Assembly (NCBI RefSeq): GCF_004137855.1
Contig: NZ_QBKB01000002.1
Span: 1,153,316 to 1,201,357 of the forward strand
DNA from: Methanohalophilus profundi
Lineage (GTDB): Archaea; Halobacteriota; Methanosarcinia; Methanosarcinales; Methanosarcinaceae
Direction: 5' to 3'
Length of the DNA: 48,042 nucleotides
Made by a program: the position numbers and the translations under genes. Positions 8,870 to 17,069 of this stretch are shown here, piece after piece. How positions within the stretch are numbered: the stretch's first letter is position 1; every line of letters begins with the position of its first letter. Below the pieces are notes generated by a model. The model had not been told where the DNA came from and did no database searches. It saw only the letters and a list, made by a program, of their open reading frames with translations.

Positions 8870-10117
8870 TTAAAAGCGGTATTGTTGGCGGCGGTAATAT
8901 ATCCATGCTGCTGCCCCAAGGATGATGACTACAGGCACGATATATACATATAGCGGCTGCTCGAAGATCACATCGTATTTGCCTTTTGTGACTTCCAGTG
9001 CATTTGTTGTTGTTTCACTGTTTATTTCTTCTGCTTCAGGGTCTTCAGCACTGATGTAGGAATAGGAGGCTGTTACCGGATAACTTCCCATTTCTTCTGC
9101 ATTGACGTTGAATGTGAATTCCTTTTCCTGTTGCACTCCCAGGGTTTGCAGGTATATTGTGGGAGTACCACTGATAATCTCAATCTCACTGTCCCCGCTT
9201 TCATATTCAAGCCCATCAGGAAGCTGGATGTCCACGGAAACTGCTTCAGCATCTCCTTCGCCGTTATTTCTTATGAGTAATGTTACTTCAGTACTCTCCC
9301 CTCTCGGTATAACAGGTTCCTGAAGGTCTGCCGAAACTTCCACATCTGCCATGGCTGCAGGTTCGCCTTCCACTGTGATTGTAGGAGTGTTGGAACTTGT
9401 CTGCGGGAAATCAACTCCCGCATTGTTGGAAAAGGTTGCAGTAGTAGGTTTGAGTGTAAATGTGCCGGGTTCTGTTGACGTGATGCGATAGACAAAGATT
9501 TGCTGTGATTCCCCAACGTCCAGGGACATCTCCCCGGATTGGCTTACGAAAGTTTCCTCCAGGATGAATTTCTCGGGGAGGTTGTTGGAAAACCTGAGGT
9601 CAGTTGCCTCGTCATCCCCTTTGTTTTCTGCCCTGACAGTAACTGTTACTGAATCACCTGCTTGTATGGTATTAGAACTTACACTCTTGGTAATTTCAAT
9701 AATGGGTGTACCGGAAAATTCCGCCTTTTCATGGCCTCCATCGACAACTCCCTTTGTATTGATTATGTCCTCATCGGTAATTGTGATGGCTATTTCGGCA
9801 CGGGGTAAAGTACCTGTCTTTGTATCAAGAAGTTTCACTTCAACTTCTTCATTATCGATTTCAAAGGTAAAAGTGTCGTTAATATCCAGCCCTTTGTCCA
9901 TCAATTCAGTGTCCTTCTCATACACATAAAACGATGCATAGTCTTCTGAAGGGAACACATCGGCTACATCTATTACATGATTGTTTATCTGGTACCCGTC
10001 ACCGGCTTGTATATCTCCTTCATAAAGAACACTTTTTGCAGAGGCAGAGCCCGCAAATACCACTGAGGACAAGGCTGCTATCAAGAGCAGGCATACTATC
10101 ATTTTTTTGAATTTCAT
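8870..10117 (-). CDS. Membrane-anchored cell-surface protein with CARDB/DUF11-like repeats
   Basis: 415 residues. A signal peptide (KKMIVCLLLIAALSSVVFA, cleavage near SASA) is followed by an N-terminal domain (about 30-140), two Ig-like CARDB/DUF11-type domains (about 145-260 and 265-385, each with a 'VTLLIRNNGEGDAEAVSV'-type strand pattern) and one C-terminal helix (YVYIVPVVIILGAAAWIYY) with a short basic tail. The bulk therefore faces outside, anchored in the membrane. Related COG1361-type proteins occur in S-layer contexts. GAGGGG precedes the ATG. It is the first gene of the CetZ/ABC/PPC operon, which may couple the surface to the tubulin homolog. Confidence 0.82.
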   Translation of the reverse strand: MKFKKMIVCLLLIAALSSVVFAGSASAKSVLYEGDIQAGDGYQINNHVIDVADVFPSEDYASFYVYEKDTELMDKGLDINDTFTFEIDNEEVEVKLLDTKTGTLPRAEIAITITDEDIINTKGVVDGGHEKAEFSGTPIIEITKSVSSNTIQAGDSVTVTVRAENKGDDEATDLRFSNNLPEKFILEETFVSQSGEMSLDVGESQQIFVYRITSTEPGTFTLKPTTATFSNNAGVDFPQTSSNTPTITVEGEPAAMADVEVSADLQEPVIPRGESTEVTLLIRNNGEGDAEAVSVDIQLPDGLEYESGDSEIEIISGTPTIYLQTLGVQQEKEFTFNVNAEEMGSYPVTASYSYISAEDPEAEEINSETTTNALEVTKGKYDVIFEQPLYVYIVPVVIILGAAAWIYYRRQQYRF

Positions 10118-10194
10118 GTTCCCCTCGCCACGATTTTTTTATAATTTGTTATCTGAATACTGCCTAAATACACTACTGGAAACCAATATAAAGT

Positions 10195-11031
10195 TTATGA
10201 CATAAAAGACTCTTTCATCTCCATACTCAGATCGGCCCATTGTGCTTTATGGATCAAAGATCCCATAGAGATTACGTCAATTCCGGTTTTTGCGTATTCG
10301 GCAAGGTTTTCGGTGTTTATCCCTCCCGACACCTCTACGATTACCTTATTCCTTAATCCTGCGTGACGTAACTTTTCCACGGTTGATATTATTTCTGAAG
10401 GGGACATATTGTCCAGCATAATGATGTCCACTCCCATCTTTGCAGCCAGAATGGCATCGGTTGTGGATTCAACTTCAGCTTCTATTTTTTGCGTAAAACT
10501 TGCCATTTCCTTTGCTTTAAGAATTGCATTTTCCAGGCCCATTATATTCCTGTGATTGTCCTTTATCATGATGGAATCGGAAAGATTGAACCTGTGGGGA
10601 TCCCCTCCACCCGCGATTACAGCCAGTTTTTCGAATTCCCGGATTCCCGGAGTTGTTTTACGGGTTGCAGCCACAACTGCTTCAGAACACTCATTTACAG
10701 CTTCCACGCAATCTCTTGTAAGGGTCGCAATACCGCTCAGGTGTCCCAGGAAATTCAAACTCAACCTTTCAGCACGTAATAAGGATACTGTGTCTGCCTT
10801 AAGTTCAAAGATCACATCGTTATTCCGGACTTTTTCCCCGTCTGCAACCTTTCTTGTATATTCGATATCAAAATAATCAAAAATGGCCTCTGCAATCTCC
10901 ACACCGGCAATGACACAATCCTGCTTTGCAAAAACCACGGCTTCTGCAATTGTATCCGGCACCATCTGGCATGAGATATCATGATAACCCAGATCTTCGC
11001 GGATGAAGTTCTCTATCTGTCCTCTCAGCAT
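10195..11031 (-). CDS. nadC: Nicotinate-nucleotide pyrophosphorylase (quinolinate phosphoribosyltransferase)
   Basis: 278 residues from ATG 11031. Makes nicotinate mononucleotide from quinolinate and PRPP, the third step of de novo NAD synthesis. Recognisable blocks are REDLGYHDIS at the N-terminus, the RKTTPG loop, GGGDPHRFNLSD, KDNH, IEAEVES and VEVSGGI. The open frame extends 33 codons upstream to 11130, but that stretch lies outside the conserved family length and would run into the divergent nadX gene, so ATG 11031 (preceded by ggtgaaaagg) is chosen. It is divergent from nadX-nadA; the spacer carries a perfect inverted repeat. Confidence 0.95.
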   Translation of the reverse strand: MLRGQIENFIREDLGYHDISCQMVPDTIAEAVVFAKQDCVIAGVEIAEAIFDYFDIEYTRKVADGEKVRNNDVIFELKADTVSLLRAERLSLNFLGHLSGIATLTRDCVEAVNECSEAVVAATRKTTPGIREFEKLAVIAGGGDPHRFNLSDSIMIKDNHRNIMGLENAILKAKEMASFTQKIEAEVESTTDAILAAKMGVDIIMLDNMSPSEIISTVEKLRHAGLRNKVIVEVSGGINTENLAEYAKTGIDVISMGSLIHKAQWADLSMEMKESFMS

Positions 11032-11048
11032 CCTTTTCACCGGATTTA

Positions 11049-11121
11049 CTTTATGTTCGAGGAGTTTTAATAGGCTTTGTAATGATAATACTTTTATGTG
11101 CTGCCCCTCTAGAACATAAAG
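11049..11121. promoter_or_regulatory. Symmetric repeat CTTTATGTTC...GAACATAAAG between nadC and nadX
   Basis: CTTTATGTTC (11049-11058) and its exact complement GAACATAAAG (11112-11121) flank the shared promoter region, so each divergent gene has GAACATAAAG in its leader: 17 bases before the nadC ATG and 11 bases before the nadX ATG. A CCTC motif precedes both copies. TATA-like A/T sequence lies between (about 11086-11098). The symmetry suggests a common regulator site or a common RNA leader element for NAD genes. Confidence 0.5.
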
Positions 11122-11132
11122 GAGTCTCATTA

Positions 11133-11948
11133 ATGCTTAAAATAGGAGTTTTCGGTTGTGGTGCCATTGGTGGCGAGATCTGTAAGGCTATTGATAATGG
11201 CCAGATTGAAGCAGAACTCTATGCTATATATGACCGCCATAATGAATCCCTGGACAGGGTGAAAAGTTCACTGGAAAATTTTGACCCGCAGATCATGGAA
11301 ATTGTTGACATGGTCAGGGAGGTAGACCTGGTGGTAGAATGTGCTTCCCAGCAGGCGGTTTATGAAGTGGTTCCCGCGGCGTTGCATGCAAAATGTGATG
11401 TCATGGTAGTAAGTGTCGGGGCTTTTGCTGACACACAACTTCTTGGCATGGCCGAAAAAATAGCCCGTGAAAAAAATTGCCGGATTTACGTCCCTTCAGG
11501 TGCCATCTGTGGGATAGATGGTTTGATATCCGCTTCTGCAGCTGCTCTGCATTCAGTCACCCTGACAACCGAAAAACCCACCGGGGGATTAAGGGGTGCT
11601 CCTTATGTCCTTGAAAATAATATCGATATTGATTCCATAACTGGCAGAACTGTTCTTTTTGAAGGTTCTGCGGCCGAGGCGGTACAGTCATTCCCTGCAA
11701 ATGTGAATGTGGCTGCTACTTTAAGTCTTGCAGGGATTGGATTTGATAATACTAGGGTAAGGATAGTGCTCAATCCTGCCCTGACAAGAAATGTCCATGA
11801 AATCGCAGTAGAAGGTGAGTTTGGAAGGTTTACCTCCAGAGTGGAAAATGTGCCTTCTCCCACAAATCCAAAAACAAGTTATCTGGCTCCTCTTTCCGTA
11901 ATTTCTACCTTGAAGAAGCTGACCCAATCCTTCAATGTGGGAACCTGA
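11133..11948 (+). CDS. nadX: L-aspartate dehydrogenase (NAD biosynthesis)
   Basis: 271 residues from ATG 11133, chosen because AAAGGAG lies nine bases upstream and the protein then begins directly with the Rossmann motif IGVFGCGAIGGEI. Oxidises aspartate to iminoaspartate with NAD(P), the substrate for NadA, replacing the FAD-dependent NadB. Further family blocks: ECASQQAVYEV, YVPSGAICGIDGL, and the C-terminal ENVPSPTNPKTSYLA. Twenty-some bases of conserved spacing to nadA and the same strand suggest co-transcription. Confidence 0.93.
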   Translation: MLKIGVFGCGAIGGEICKAIDNGQIEAELYAIYDRHNESLDRVKSSLENFDPQIMEIVDMVREVDLVVECASQQAVYEVVPAALHAKCDVMVVSVGAFADTQLLGMAEKIAREKNCRIYVPSGAICGIDGLISASAAALHSVTLTTEKPTGGLRGAPYVLENNIDIDSITGRTVLFEGSAAEAVQSFPANVNVAATLSLAGIGFDNTRVRIVLNPALTRNVHEIAVEGEFGRFTSRVENVPSPTNPKTSYLAPLSVISTLKKLTQSFNVGT

Positions 11949-12022
11949 AATCGCATAAACTTATATGTTATATGATCTATGTATTCGCCCGGAATTCATT
12001 ATCCCGGGATTGCAGTGGTAAT

Positions 12023-12940
12023 ATGCAGGATAAGCAGGCTATAATAGACAGGATTAATGTCTTGAAAAAAGAAAAAAATGCGGTGATCCTTGCCCACAAT
12101 TACTGCCGTGGCGATGTACAGGATATAGCTGATTTTGTAGGTGATTCACTCGGCCTGAGCCGTCAGGCAGTTGAGCAGCCCGCTGATATCATTGTTTTTT
12201 GTGGTGTGGATTTCATGGCGCAAAGCGCTGCTATCCTGAGTCCCCACAGGAAAGTACTCATTCCCGACAGGTTTGCCCGCTGCCCGATGGCGGCAATGGC
12301 TACTGCAGATGAGGTAAGGAAAGCCAAAAAACAACATCCTGATGCGATGGTTGTGTCCTATGTAAACAGCAGTGCAGAGGTGAAAGCAGAGAGTGATGTA
12401 TGCTGTACCTCCGCCAATGCGGTGGAAGTTGTCAACTCACTGGATTGCTCGAAAGTACTTTTCATTCCTGACAAAAACCTGGGAGATCATGTGGCCAAAA
12501 ATACTGATAAGGAAATAATTCTGTGGGATGGCTACTGCCCGACCCACAACCAGTTACGTGAGTCGGATGTGGCCTCATCTAAAGAAGCCCATGCTGGCGC
12601 CGAGATCCTGGCTCATCCGGAATGCAGGCGGGAGGTGCTTGAAAAAGCAGATCATATATTCAGTACCACAGGAATGACAAGACATTGCTCCTCCTCGGGT
12701 TCAAAAGAATTCATTATCGCTACGGAAAACGGGCTTCTGCATCGCCTGTGCAAGGAAAATCCGGATAAGCACTTTTACCCCTGTTCCGAATATGCGATCT
12801 GTCCGGATATGAAAACCATCGACCCTGCATCTGTTCTGGCTTGTCTGGAAAATGAAGAATATGAGGTCAGAGTAGAGGAAAAGGTCAGAACACTGGCCAA
12901 AAGAGCTCTCGATCGTATGCTTGAAGCAGGAAGAAAATAA
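12023..12940 (+). CDS. nadA: Quinolinate synthase
   Basis: 305 residues from ATG 12023. Condenses iminoaspartate with dihydroxyacetone phosphate to quinolinate using a [4Fe-4S] cluster. The family landmarks are VILAHNYCRGDVQDIAD, VFCGVDFMAQSA, YVNSSAEVKAESDVCCTSAN, HPECRREV, TTGMTRHC and CSEYAICPDMK; conserved cysteines for the cluster are in the DVCC, PEC and AICPDMK blocks. The frame is open 17 codons further upstream to 11972, beyond the family start. Completes nadX-nadA-nadC, the whole route from aspartate to NaMN. Confidence 0.95.
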   Translation: MQDKQAIIDRINVLKKEKNAVILAHNYCRGDVQDIADFVGDSLGLSRQAVEQPADIIVFCGVDFMAQSAAILSPHRKVLIPDRFARCPMAAMATADEVRKAKKQHPDAMVVSYVNSSAEVKAESDVCCTSANAVEVVNSLDCSKVLFIPDKNLGDHVAKNTDKEIILWDGYCPTHNQLRESDVASSKEAHAGAEILAHPECRREVLEKADHIFSTTGMTRHCSSSGSKEFIIATENGLLHRLCKENPDKHFYPCSEYAICPDMKTIDPASVLACLENEEYEVRVEEKVRTLAKRALDRMLEAGRK

Positions 12941-12955
12941 AGGCTGGCCAATTCA

Positions 12956-13795
12956 ATGCACGCTTATCTCCAACTAATGCGTATTGCCAATTGTGCAATG
13001 GCAGCCTTTGCAGCAGTGATTGGCGTGTTAATCGCTTTTAGAATCATTTTTGAACAACCCCTTCAGGCATTTCCATTCTTTGAAGCAGGGTCCGTGGGAA
13101 TTGTAGTAATACTTGTAACGGGGGCCGGCAATACCATTAACGATTATTTTGATGTGGCTATTGATACGATAAACAGGCCTGACAGGCCGATTCCCTCTGG
13201 AAGGGTAAGCAAGAAACAGGCTCTTTTCTTTGCTGCATTCCTTTTCATAGTCGGAATTGCCATTGCTTGGTTCACTAATCTGGTCTGTGCTTTAATAGCG
13301 CTTTTCAATTCTCTCCTGCTTGTCCTGTATGCCCGCAGTCTTAAGACGACTCCCTTTTTTGGCAATGCTGCGGTGGGTTACCTGACAGGTTCCACTTTTC
13401 TTTTCGGTGCCGCTGTATTTGGGATAGAAGGATTGTATGCCCTTTCGGTATTATTCCTGCTTGCAACCCTGGCTACAATTGCACGGGAAATTGTGAAGGA
13501 TATCGAGGATATGGAGGGAGATCTAAAAGCAGGAGCAACCACTCTCCCCCTTCTCATCGGGAAAAAACAGGCAGGGCTTGTAGCTTCGGTTCTTGCCCTG
13601 ATAGGTATTGCTGCCAGTCCTTACCCTTACCTGAATTCCATACTGGGTGAATATTACCTTCCTCTGGTGGGTATTGCTGACCTTCTTTTTATAGCGGCTG
13701 TCTATGCAGTGCTGAAAAATGACCCGGCCCTTTCCTCCAAACGCTTCAAACTGGCTATGTTCATGGCATTGTTTGCCTTTGTGGCAGGTGCTTAA
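12956..13795 (+). CDS. UbiA-family prenyltransferase, digeranylgeranylglyceryl phosphate synthase
   Basis: 279 residues with about eight to nine membrane helices. Adds the second geranylgeranyl chain to geranylgeranylglyceryl phosphate in archaeal ether lipid synthesis. The two Asp-rich motifs are NDYFDVAID (about 62-70) and DIEDMEGD (about 182-189); the [12 protein letters not shown] block is typical for archaeal DGGGP synthases. The enzyme for the preceding step (GGGPS) is at 26890-27633. Its TAA overlaps the convergent HARP gene by four bases. It starts 15 bases after nadA. Confidence 0.9.
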   Translation: MHAYLQLMRIANCAMAAFAAVIGVLIAFRIIFEQPLQAFPFFEAGSVGIVVILVTGAGNTINDYFDVAIDTINRPDRPIPSGRVSKKQALFFAAFLFIVGIAIAWFTNLVCALIALFNSLLLVLYARSLKTTPFFGNAAVGYLTGSTFLFGAAVFGIEGLYALSVLFLLATLATIAREIVKDIEDMEGDLKAGATTLPLLIGKKQAGLVASVLALIGIAASPYPYLNSILGEYYLPLVGIADLLFIAAVYAVLKNDPALSSKRFKLAMFMALFAFVAGA

Positions 13796-14469
13796 CGGGA
13801 TGTATGTCTGAGATATTCCTGCAACATCCGGGGAAAGGTTTCGGCGGGAACAAATCTCACTCCCAATTGTTCGGCCCATTTCTGAATCCCGTAATCCTTG
13901 GCAACTACGGCTGCATCAAGTTCTTTTGCCAGCAGTAGCACATCGATATCAGGCGCACTGTCCAGTATTCCGTAACGCAGGGCTGAGCGGTATTTGTTGC
14001 GGAATTTGTTCACAACGGAACCCACTACTTCGCGATCGATATCCCTTTCCACCATTTGTTTGGTTTCTGCCTGTGAATTCTGGATAAGACATTCGCGGGA
14101 AGCCTCACGTATTGCTTCCTCTGCCACATTCATGCCTTTGTTGATCCTCTCCCTCATGTAGGATACGTATTCGTGGAAGATGCGGGAGGGAATCTGTACC
14201 TCATACCTGTCAGGGGTTTTCTTGACAAGCCATGTATCAATCTTTGCCACTACTTCCGGGTCACAGTTATTGTTATTTGCAAATTCCTGAAGTTCATTAT
14301 AAACAGAAGGGAAGGGGACATAGCAGCTGATCTGCAGATGCAGCCGGGCATCAGCTATCAGGTCCAGAATTTCTTTCATACCTGCGCAGATGGTATTCTG
14401 TCCCAGTGACTGGCGGGCCTGAATATCGGTAAGCCCGGTGGTATCCATTATAAATCTCTGTCTCAACAT
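13792..14469 (-). CDS. HARP, protein-only RNase P homolog (UPF0278, 'RNA ligase partner')
   Basis: 225 residues. PIN-like metallonuclease of the HARP family (homologs of Aquifex RNase P), able to remove tRNA 5' leaders without an RNA subunit. The N-terminal [10 protein letters not shown] carries the first PIN aspartate, and [20 protein letters not shown] with the following [13 protein letters not shown] carries the other acidic residues; [13 protein letters not shown] and the helical stretch [15 protein letters not shown] are family marks. The old name comes from its association with an RNA ligase in other archaea; none is seen here. GGAGGTAAC precedes the ATG. Archaea with HARP usually keep the RNA-based RNase P too. 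Confidence 0.9.
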   Translation of the reverse strand: MLRQRFIMDTTGLTDIQARQSLGQNTICAGMKEILDLIADARLHLQISCYVPFPSVYNELQEFANNNNCDPEVVAKIDTWLVKKTPDRYEVQIPSRIFHEYVSYMRERINKGMNVAEEAIREASRECLIQNSQAETKQMVERDIDREVVGSVVNKFRNKYRSALRYGILDSAPDIDVLLLAKELDAAVVAKDYGIQKWAEQLGVRFVPAETFPRMLQEYLRHTSR

Positions 14470-14503
14470 GTTACCTCCCCTCTATAAATATAATATAAAA
14501 ATA

Positions 14504-14545
14504 TCCCTGCTGTTTGAAAAAGTTTGTCTGTATGTCAAGCAGGGA
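14504..14545 (-). terminator. Inverted repeat TCCCTGCT...AGCAGGGA between mfnB and HARP genes
   Basis: Eight-base perfect arms at 14504-14511 and 14538-14545 with a 26-base loop, 20 bases after the mfnB stop codon and just upstream of the HARP promoter (A/T-rich 14480-14500). It may end mfnB transcription or serve as an operator for the HARP gene. Confidence 0.35.
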
Positions 14546-14565
14546 CTCACGAATATAATAAGATA

Positions 14566-15267
14566 TTAGCTAAGACGGGCGCGAAGCTGTTCTACAAGTT
14601 CCTGCCTGATGGATGTACTACGATCCCCGCCACAGACGATACCCCTGACACCCAGGATATCCGGCTTGATGTTCTTTATTGCTTCTATATCATCGAATTT
14701 GATACTGCCTGCCAGAGCCGTTTCCAGGCCACTTGCATGTGCTTTTTCAACGAAATCCTTAAGCTGTGCTTCATTGAGGAACTCGAAGGTGGAACGTCCG
14801 TCCTTCACCCCCGTATCAACCATGACCAGGTCAACTCCTGCCTTTGCACCAATTGCCGGTAAGAGAGCCGGATCGATGGAATTGATCCTCGCATAATCGG
14901 AATATGCACATGCGACGACTTTCGGAACATTGTCCATTGTCCTGACAGCTTCGGTGATTCCTGCAAGCATCTCATAGGCCTGTTCCTCGGTCTGGATATC
15001 ATACAGGCCGATTTTGACATAATCCGCACCTGCAGCTGCTGCACCATAGGCAGCAAGGGCAGCGGTGCCGGGTTTGTAGTTAAAATCCCCCAGAGCCGCA
15101 CTGATGGGTTTTTGGTTCCCTACAGTTTCCTTTACTCCTTTGATCACTCCCGGGAAATTGGCACCAAGAGAGCCTTCCTTTGGATTTTTGACATCGATAA
15201 TATCTGCACCGCCTTTCAGGGCGGAGATTGCTTCTTCTTTATTAATAGGACTAACCAGCAGTTTCAT
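14566..15267 (-). CDS. mfnB: (5-formylfuran-3-yl)methyl phosphate synthase, methanofuran biosynthesis
   Basis: 233 residues. Makes 4-(hydroxymethyl)-2-furancarboxaldehyde phosphate from two glyceraldehyde 3-phosphate molecules, the first furan step of methanofuran synthesis. The fold is a TIM barrel; GADIIDVKNPKEGSLGANFP holds the Schiff-base lysine (Lys27), and ADYVKIGLYD a second conserved lysine. VMVDTGVKDG and LAGSIKFDDI are later barrel strands. Diverges from the HisA-like gene, with only 46 bases between. Confidence 0.93.
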   Translation of the reverse strand: MKLLVSPINKEEAISALKGGADIIDVKNPKEGSLGANFPGVIKGVKETVGNQKPISAALGDFNYKPGTAALAAYGAAAAGADYVKIGLYDIQTEEQAYEMLAGITEAVRTMDNVPKVVACAYSDYARINSIDPALLPAIGAKAGVDLVMVDTGVKDGRSTFEFLNEAQLKDFVEKAHASGLETALAGSIKFDDIEAIKNIKPDILGVRGIVCGGDRSTSIRQELVEQLRARLS

Positions 15268-15313
15268 GTAATGGCCTCTTTTTTATAGGATGGAATAAAG
15301 TGTCATATTAAAT

Positions 15314-16021
15314 ATGTTTCGAATTGTCTTTGTATTGGATATATATAATGGTATTGCAGTCCACGCTCGGGGAGGTGACCGGAAAAACTACCATGCGGTT
15401 CATCTGTCCAGTCAGGTATGTGAAACTTCCAGTCCCTCTGGTATTATTGAAACTCTCAATCCCCGGGAAGTCTATATTGCCGACCTCAATATACTGCAGG
15501 GGGAAGGGGAAAACAAAGAGAATATTGATGAATTAAAATCCCTTTCATCCAAATCGAAAGTCATGTTGGACGGCGGTGTAGACAGGCAGGAGGATGCGGA
15601 TAAATGGCTGCGAATTGCCGATACTCTGGTGCTGGGCACTGAAACGGCTCCAATGGATGTGATCAGGAAGCTGGCTGCCAGGTATCCGGGCCGCATAAGT
15701 GTGAGCATAGATCGCAAAAATGGTCAATTACTGTCTAAATCATCGGATATCCCTGAAAATCCGGATCAGGCAATAGAAATACTCAATGAGTTTCCCTTAA
15801 AAGACATAATTTATCTGGATCTGGACCGTGTAGGCACCTCTTCAGGGATGGACATCGATATGCTTTCCCATCTTGCTGAAATATCCCGCCATCCCCTTCT
15901 GCTGGGGGGTGGTGTGCGGGATATGGCAGATATTGCAGAACTTGAAAACGCCGGGATTTCAGGTGCACTTGTCGCAACGGCAGTGCACAAACAAGTTATA
16001 CCAGTAAAACAACTACGATAA
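15314..16021 (+). CDS. HisA/HisF-related TIM-barrel protein of methanogens
   Basis: 235 residues. A (beta/alpha)8 barrel related to ProFAR isomerase (HisA): early strand FVLDIYNG, then EVYIADLNIL, KVMLDGGVD, DTLVLGTET, IYLDLDRVG and LLLGGGVRDM with two phosphate-binding loops. It is not histidine HisA: the first catalytic aspartate strand reads VLDIYNGIAVHARGG, as in the COG1411-type proteins conserved in methanogens and in methanopterin-using methylotrophs. Divergent from mfnB with a short spacer; a role in methanofuran or another C1 cofactor is inferred from context. True substrate unknown. Confidence 0.8.
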   Translation: MFRIVFVLDIYNGIAVHARGGDRKNYHAVHLSSQVCETSSPSGIIETLNPREVYIADLNILQGEGENKENIDELKSLSSKSKVMLDGGVDRQEDADKWLRIADTLVLGTETAPMDVIRKLAARYPGRISVSIDRKNGQLLSKSSDIPENPDQAIEILNEFPLKDIIYLDLDRVGTSSGMDIDMLSHLAEISRHPLLLGGGVRDMADIAELENAGISGALVATAVHKQVIPVKQLR

Positions 16022-16039
16022 AAAAATCAGGTGATAACT

Positions 16040-16270
16040 ATGGATGAAAATACATTTGAGGATGTTGAAGCAGCGTATCATGAAATAAAAATGGGTGGAG
16101 GATGGTACCTTACCATCTCACTTGAAACCAGTGAAAAGTATGAAAAAGAATATGTGGAGATTGCAAAGGAAAGAGGGGGCCAGAAACGGGGACGTTTTAA
16201 TCTCAATCCCAAATATGCAAGACAGCTGGGAGAGGCCCTTATCGAATTTGCCGACTCCAATGAGCTTTGA
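16040..16270 (+). CDS. Small conserved hypothetical protein
   Basis: 76 residues, acidic. AGGTGAT at 16029-16035 lies five bases before ATG 16040, which is preferred over the upstream GTG 16031. The pattern GGGWYLTISLETSEKYEKEY followed by KRGRFNLNPKYARQLG looks like a small alpha/beta fold. It starts 18 bases after the HisA-like gene and probably shares its transcript. No function is recognised; it abuts the convergent thymidylate kinase gene directly. Confidence 0.7.
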   Translation: MDENTFEDVEAAYHEIKMGGGWYLTISLETSEKYEKEYVEIAKERGGQKRGRFNLNPKYARQLGEALIEFADSNEL

Positions 16271-16870
16271 TCATTCAAGTTCTTGGATGGCTTTATCTAC
16301 TTCCTTTTTCACTTTTTCCAGACTCTGTGATGCGTCTATGATTACAAATCGCTGAGGATTTTCTTCTGCAAGTTGCAGGAATACATTGCGAACCCCTGAA
16401 AGGAAATCCACCTTTTCAAACTTGGTCTGTGCGTCACGACTGTCACATCTTGATACGGCAATTTCGGGTTCGATATCAAGCAGCAAAGTGAGGTCCGGCA
16501 CAACGGTCCATCCTTTGTGCAACTGCTTGATCCACTCCACCGGCTCATCGAACCTGTCCTTAAGGGTAGATGACTGATAGGCAATTCTGCTGTCTGAGTA
16601 CCTGTCTGAAATTATCACTCTGCCAGCTTCAATTGCAGGTTTGATCGTATTTCGGATGTGTTCTGCATGATCGGCTGTGAACAATAAGAGCTCGGCAAGG
16701 GGATCAACGTCCGACTGGATTGCCCGCATCACAGCCTGACCGATCCAGTCTTTTGTAGGTTCCCTTGTAAAAATAATATCCGAATAAAGGGGATTTTGTT
16801 TCAGGTATTCCATTATGGTGGTCTTGCCCGACCCGTCGATCCCTTCGATGGTGACAAGTTTTCCTTTCAT
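16271..16870 (-). CDS. tmk: Thymidylate kinase
   Basis: 199 residues. Phosphorylates dTMP to dTDP. Walker A is GIDGSGKTT (10-18), the DR motif region reads IISDRYSDSRIAYQ, and TREPT is the P-site loop. The lid region carries SRDAQTKFEKVDF. Ends head-to-head with the small gene at 16040-16270 with no spacer. The zinc ribbon gene lies immediately upstream on the same strand (nine bases), and the DUF166 gene, once proposed as an archaeal thymidylate synthase, diverges just beyond it. Confidence 0.93.
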   Translation of the reverse strand: MKGKLVTIEGIDGSGKTTIMEYLKQNPLYSDIIFTREPTKDWIGQAVMRAIQSDVDPLAELLLFTADHAEHIRNTIKPAIEAGRVIISDRYSDSRIAYQSSTLKDRFDEPVEWIKQLHKGWTVVPDLTLLLDIEPEIAVSRCDSRDAQTKFEKVDFLSGVRNVFLQLAEENPQRFVIIDASQSLEKVKKEVDKAIQELE

Positions 16871-16879
16871 TTATATCTC

Positions 16880-17008
16880 TCAGGTACGGACGGTGTCTTC
16901 ACTGCCACATTGGGGACATTTTATAGGCATGAAGTTGGGGTCTGTCTGGAATACGAAGCTGCATGTATTGCATACAAAATATACCTTTGATTGGTCTATG
17001 TCATCCAT
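16880..17008 (-). CDS. Small zinc-ribbon protein (42 residues)
   Basis: Starts at ATG 17008 with AGGTGA five to six bases upstream; an in-frame extension to 17110 has no ribosome binding site. The protein is one zinc ribbon: CNTCSFVFQTDPNF then KCPQCGSED, two CxxC pairs. Such tiny ribbons can bind RNA, DNA or a protein partner. It sits nine bases before tmk and so is probably co-transcribed with it. Confidence 0.75.
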   Translation of the reverse strand: MDDIDQSKVYFVCNTCSFVFQTDPNFMPIKCPQCGSEDTVRT

Positions 17009-17069
17009 ATTTTCACCTGTATAATATTTACGGGTAAATAATATAACTATATTCTCCATTTTCCATTGT

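Noticed and set aside
11082..11130. N-terminal extensions of nadC and nadX that overlap each other
   Set aside because: Both extensions lie outside conserved family length and have no ribosome binding site; ATG 11031 and ATG 11133 give standard proteins and a proper divergent promoter region.
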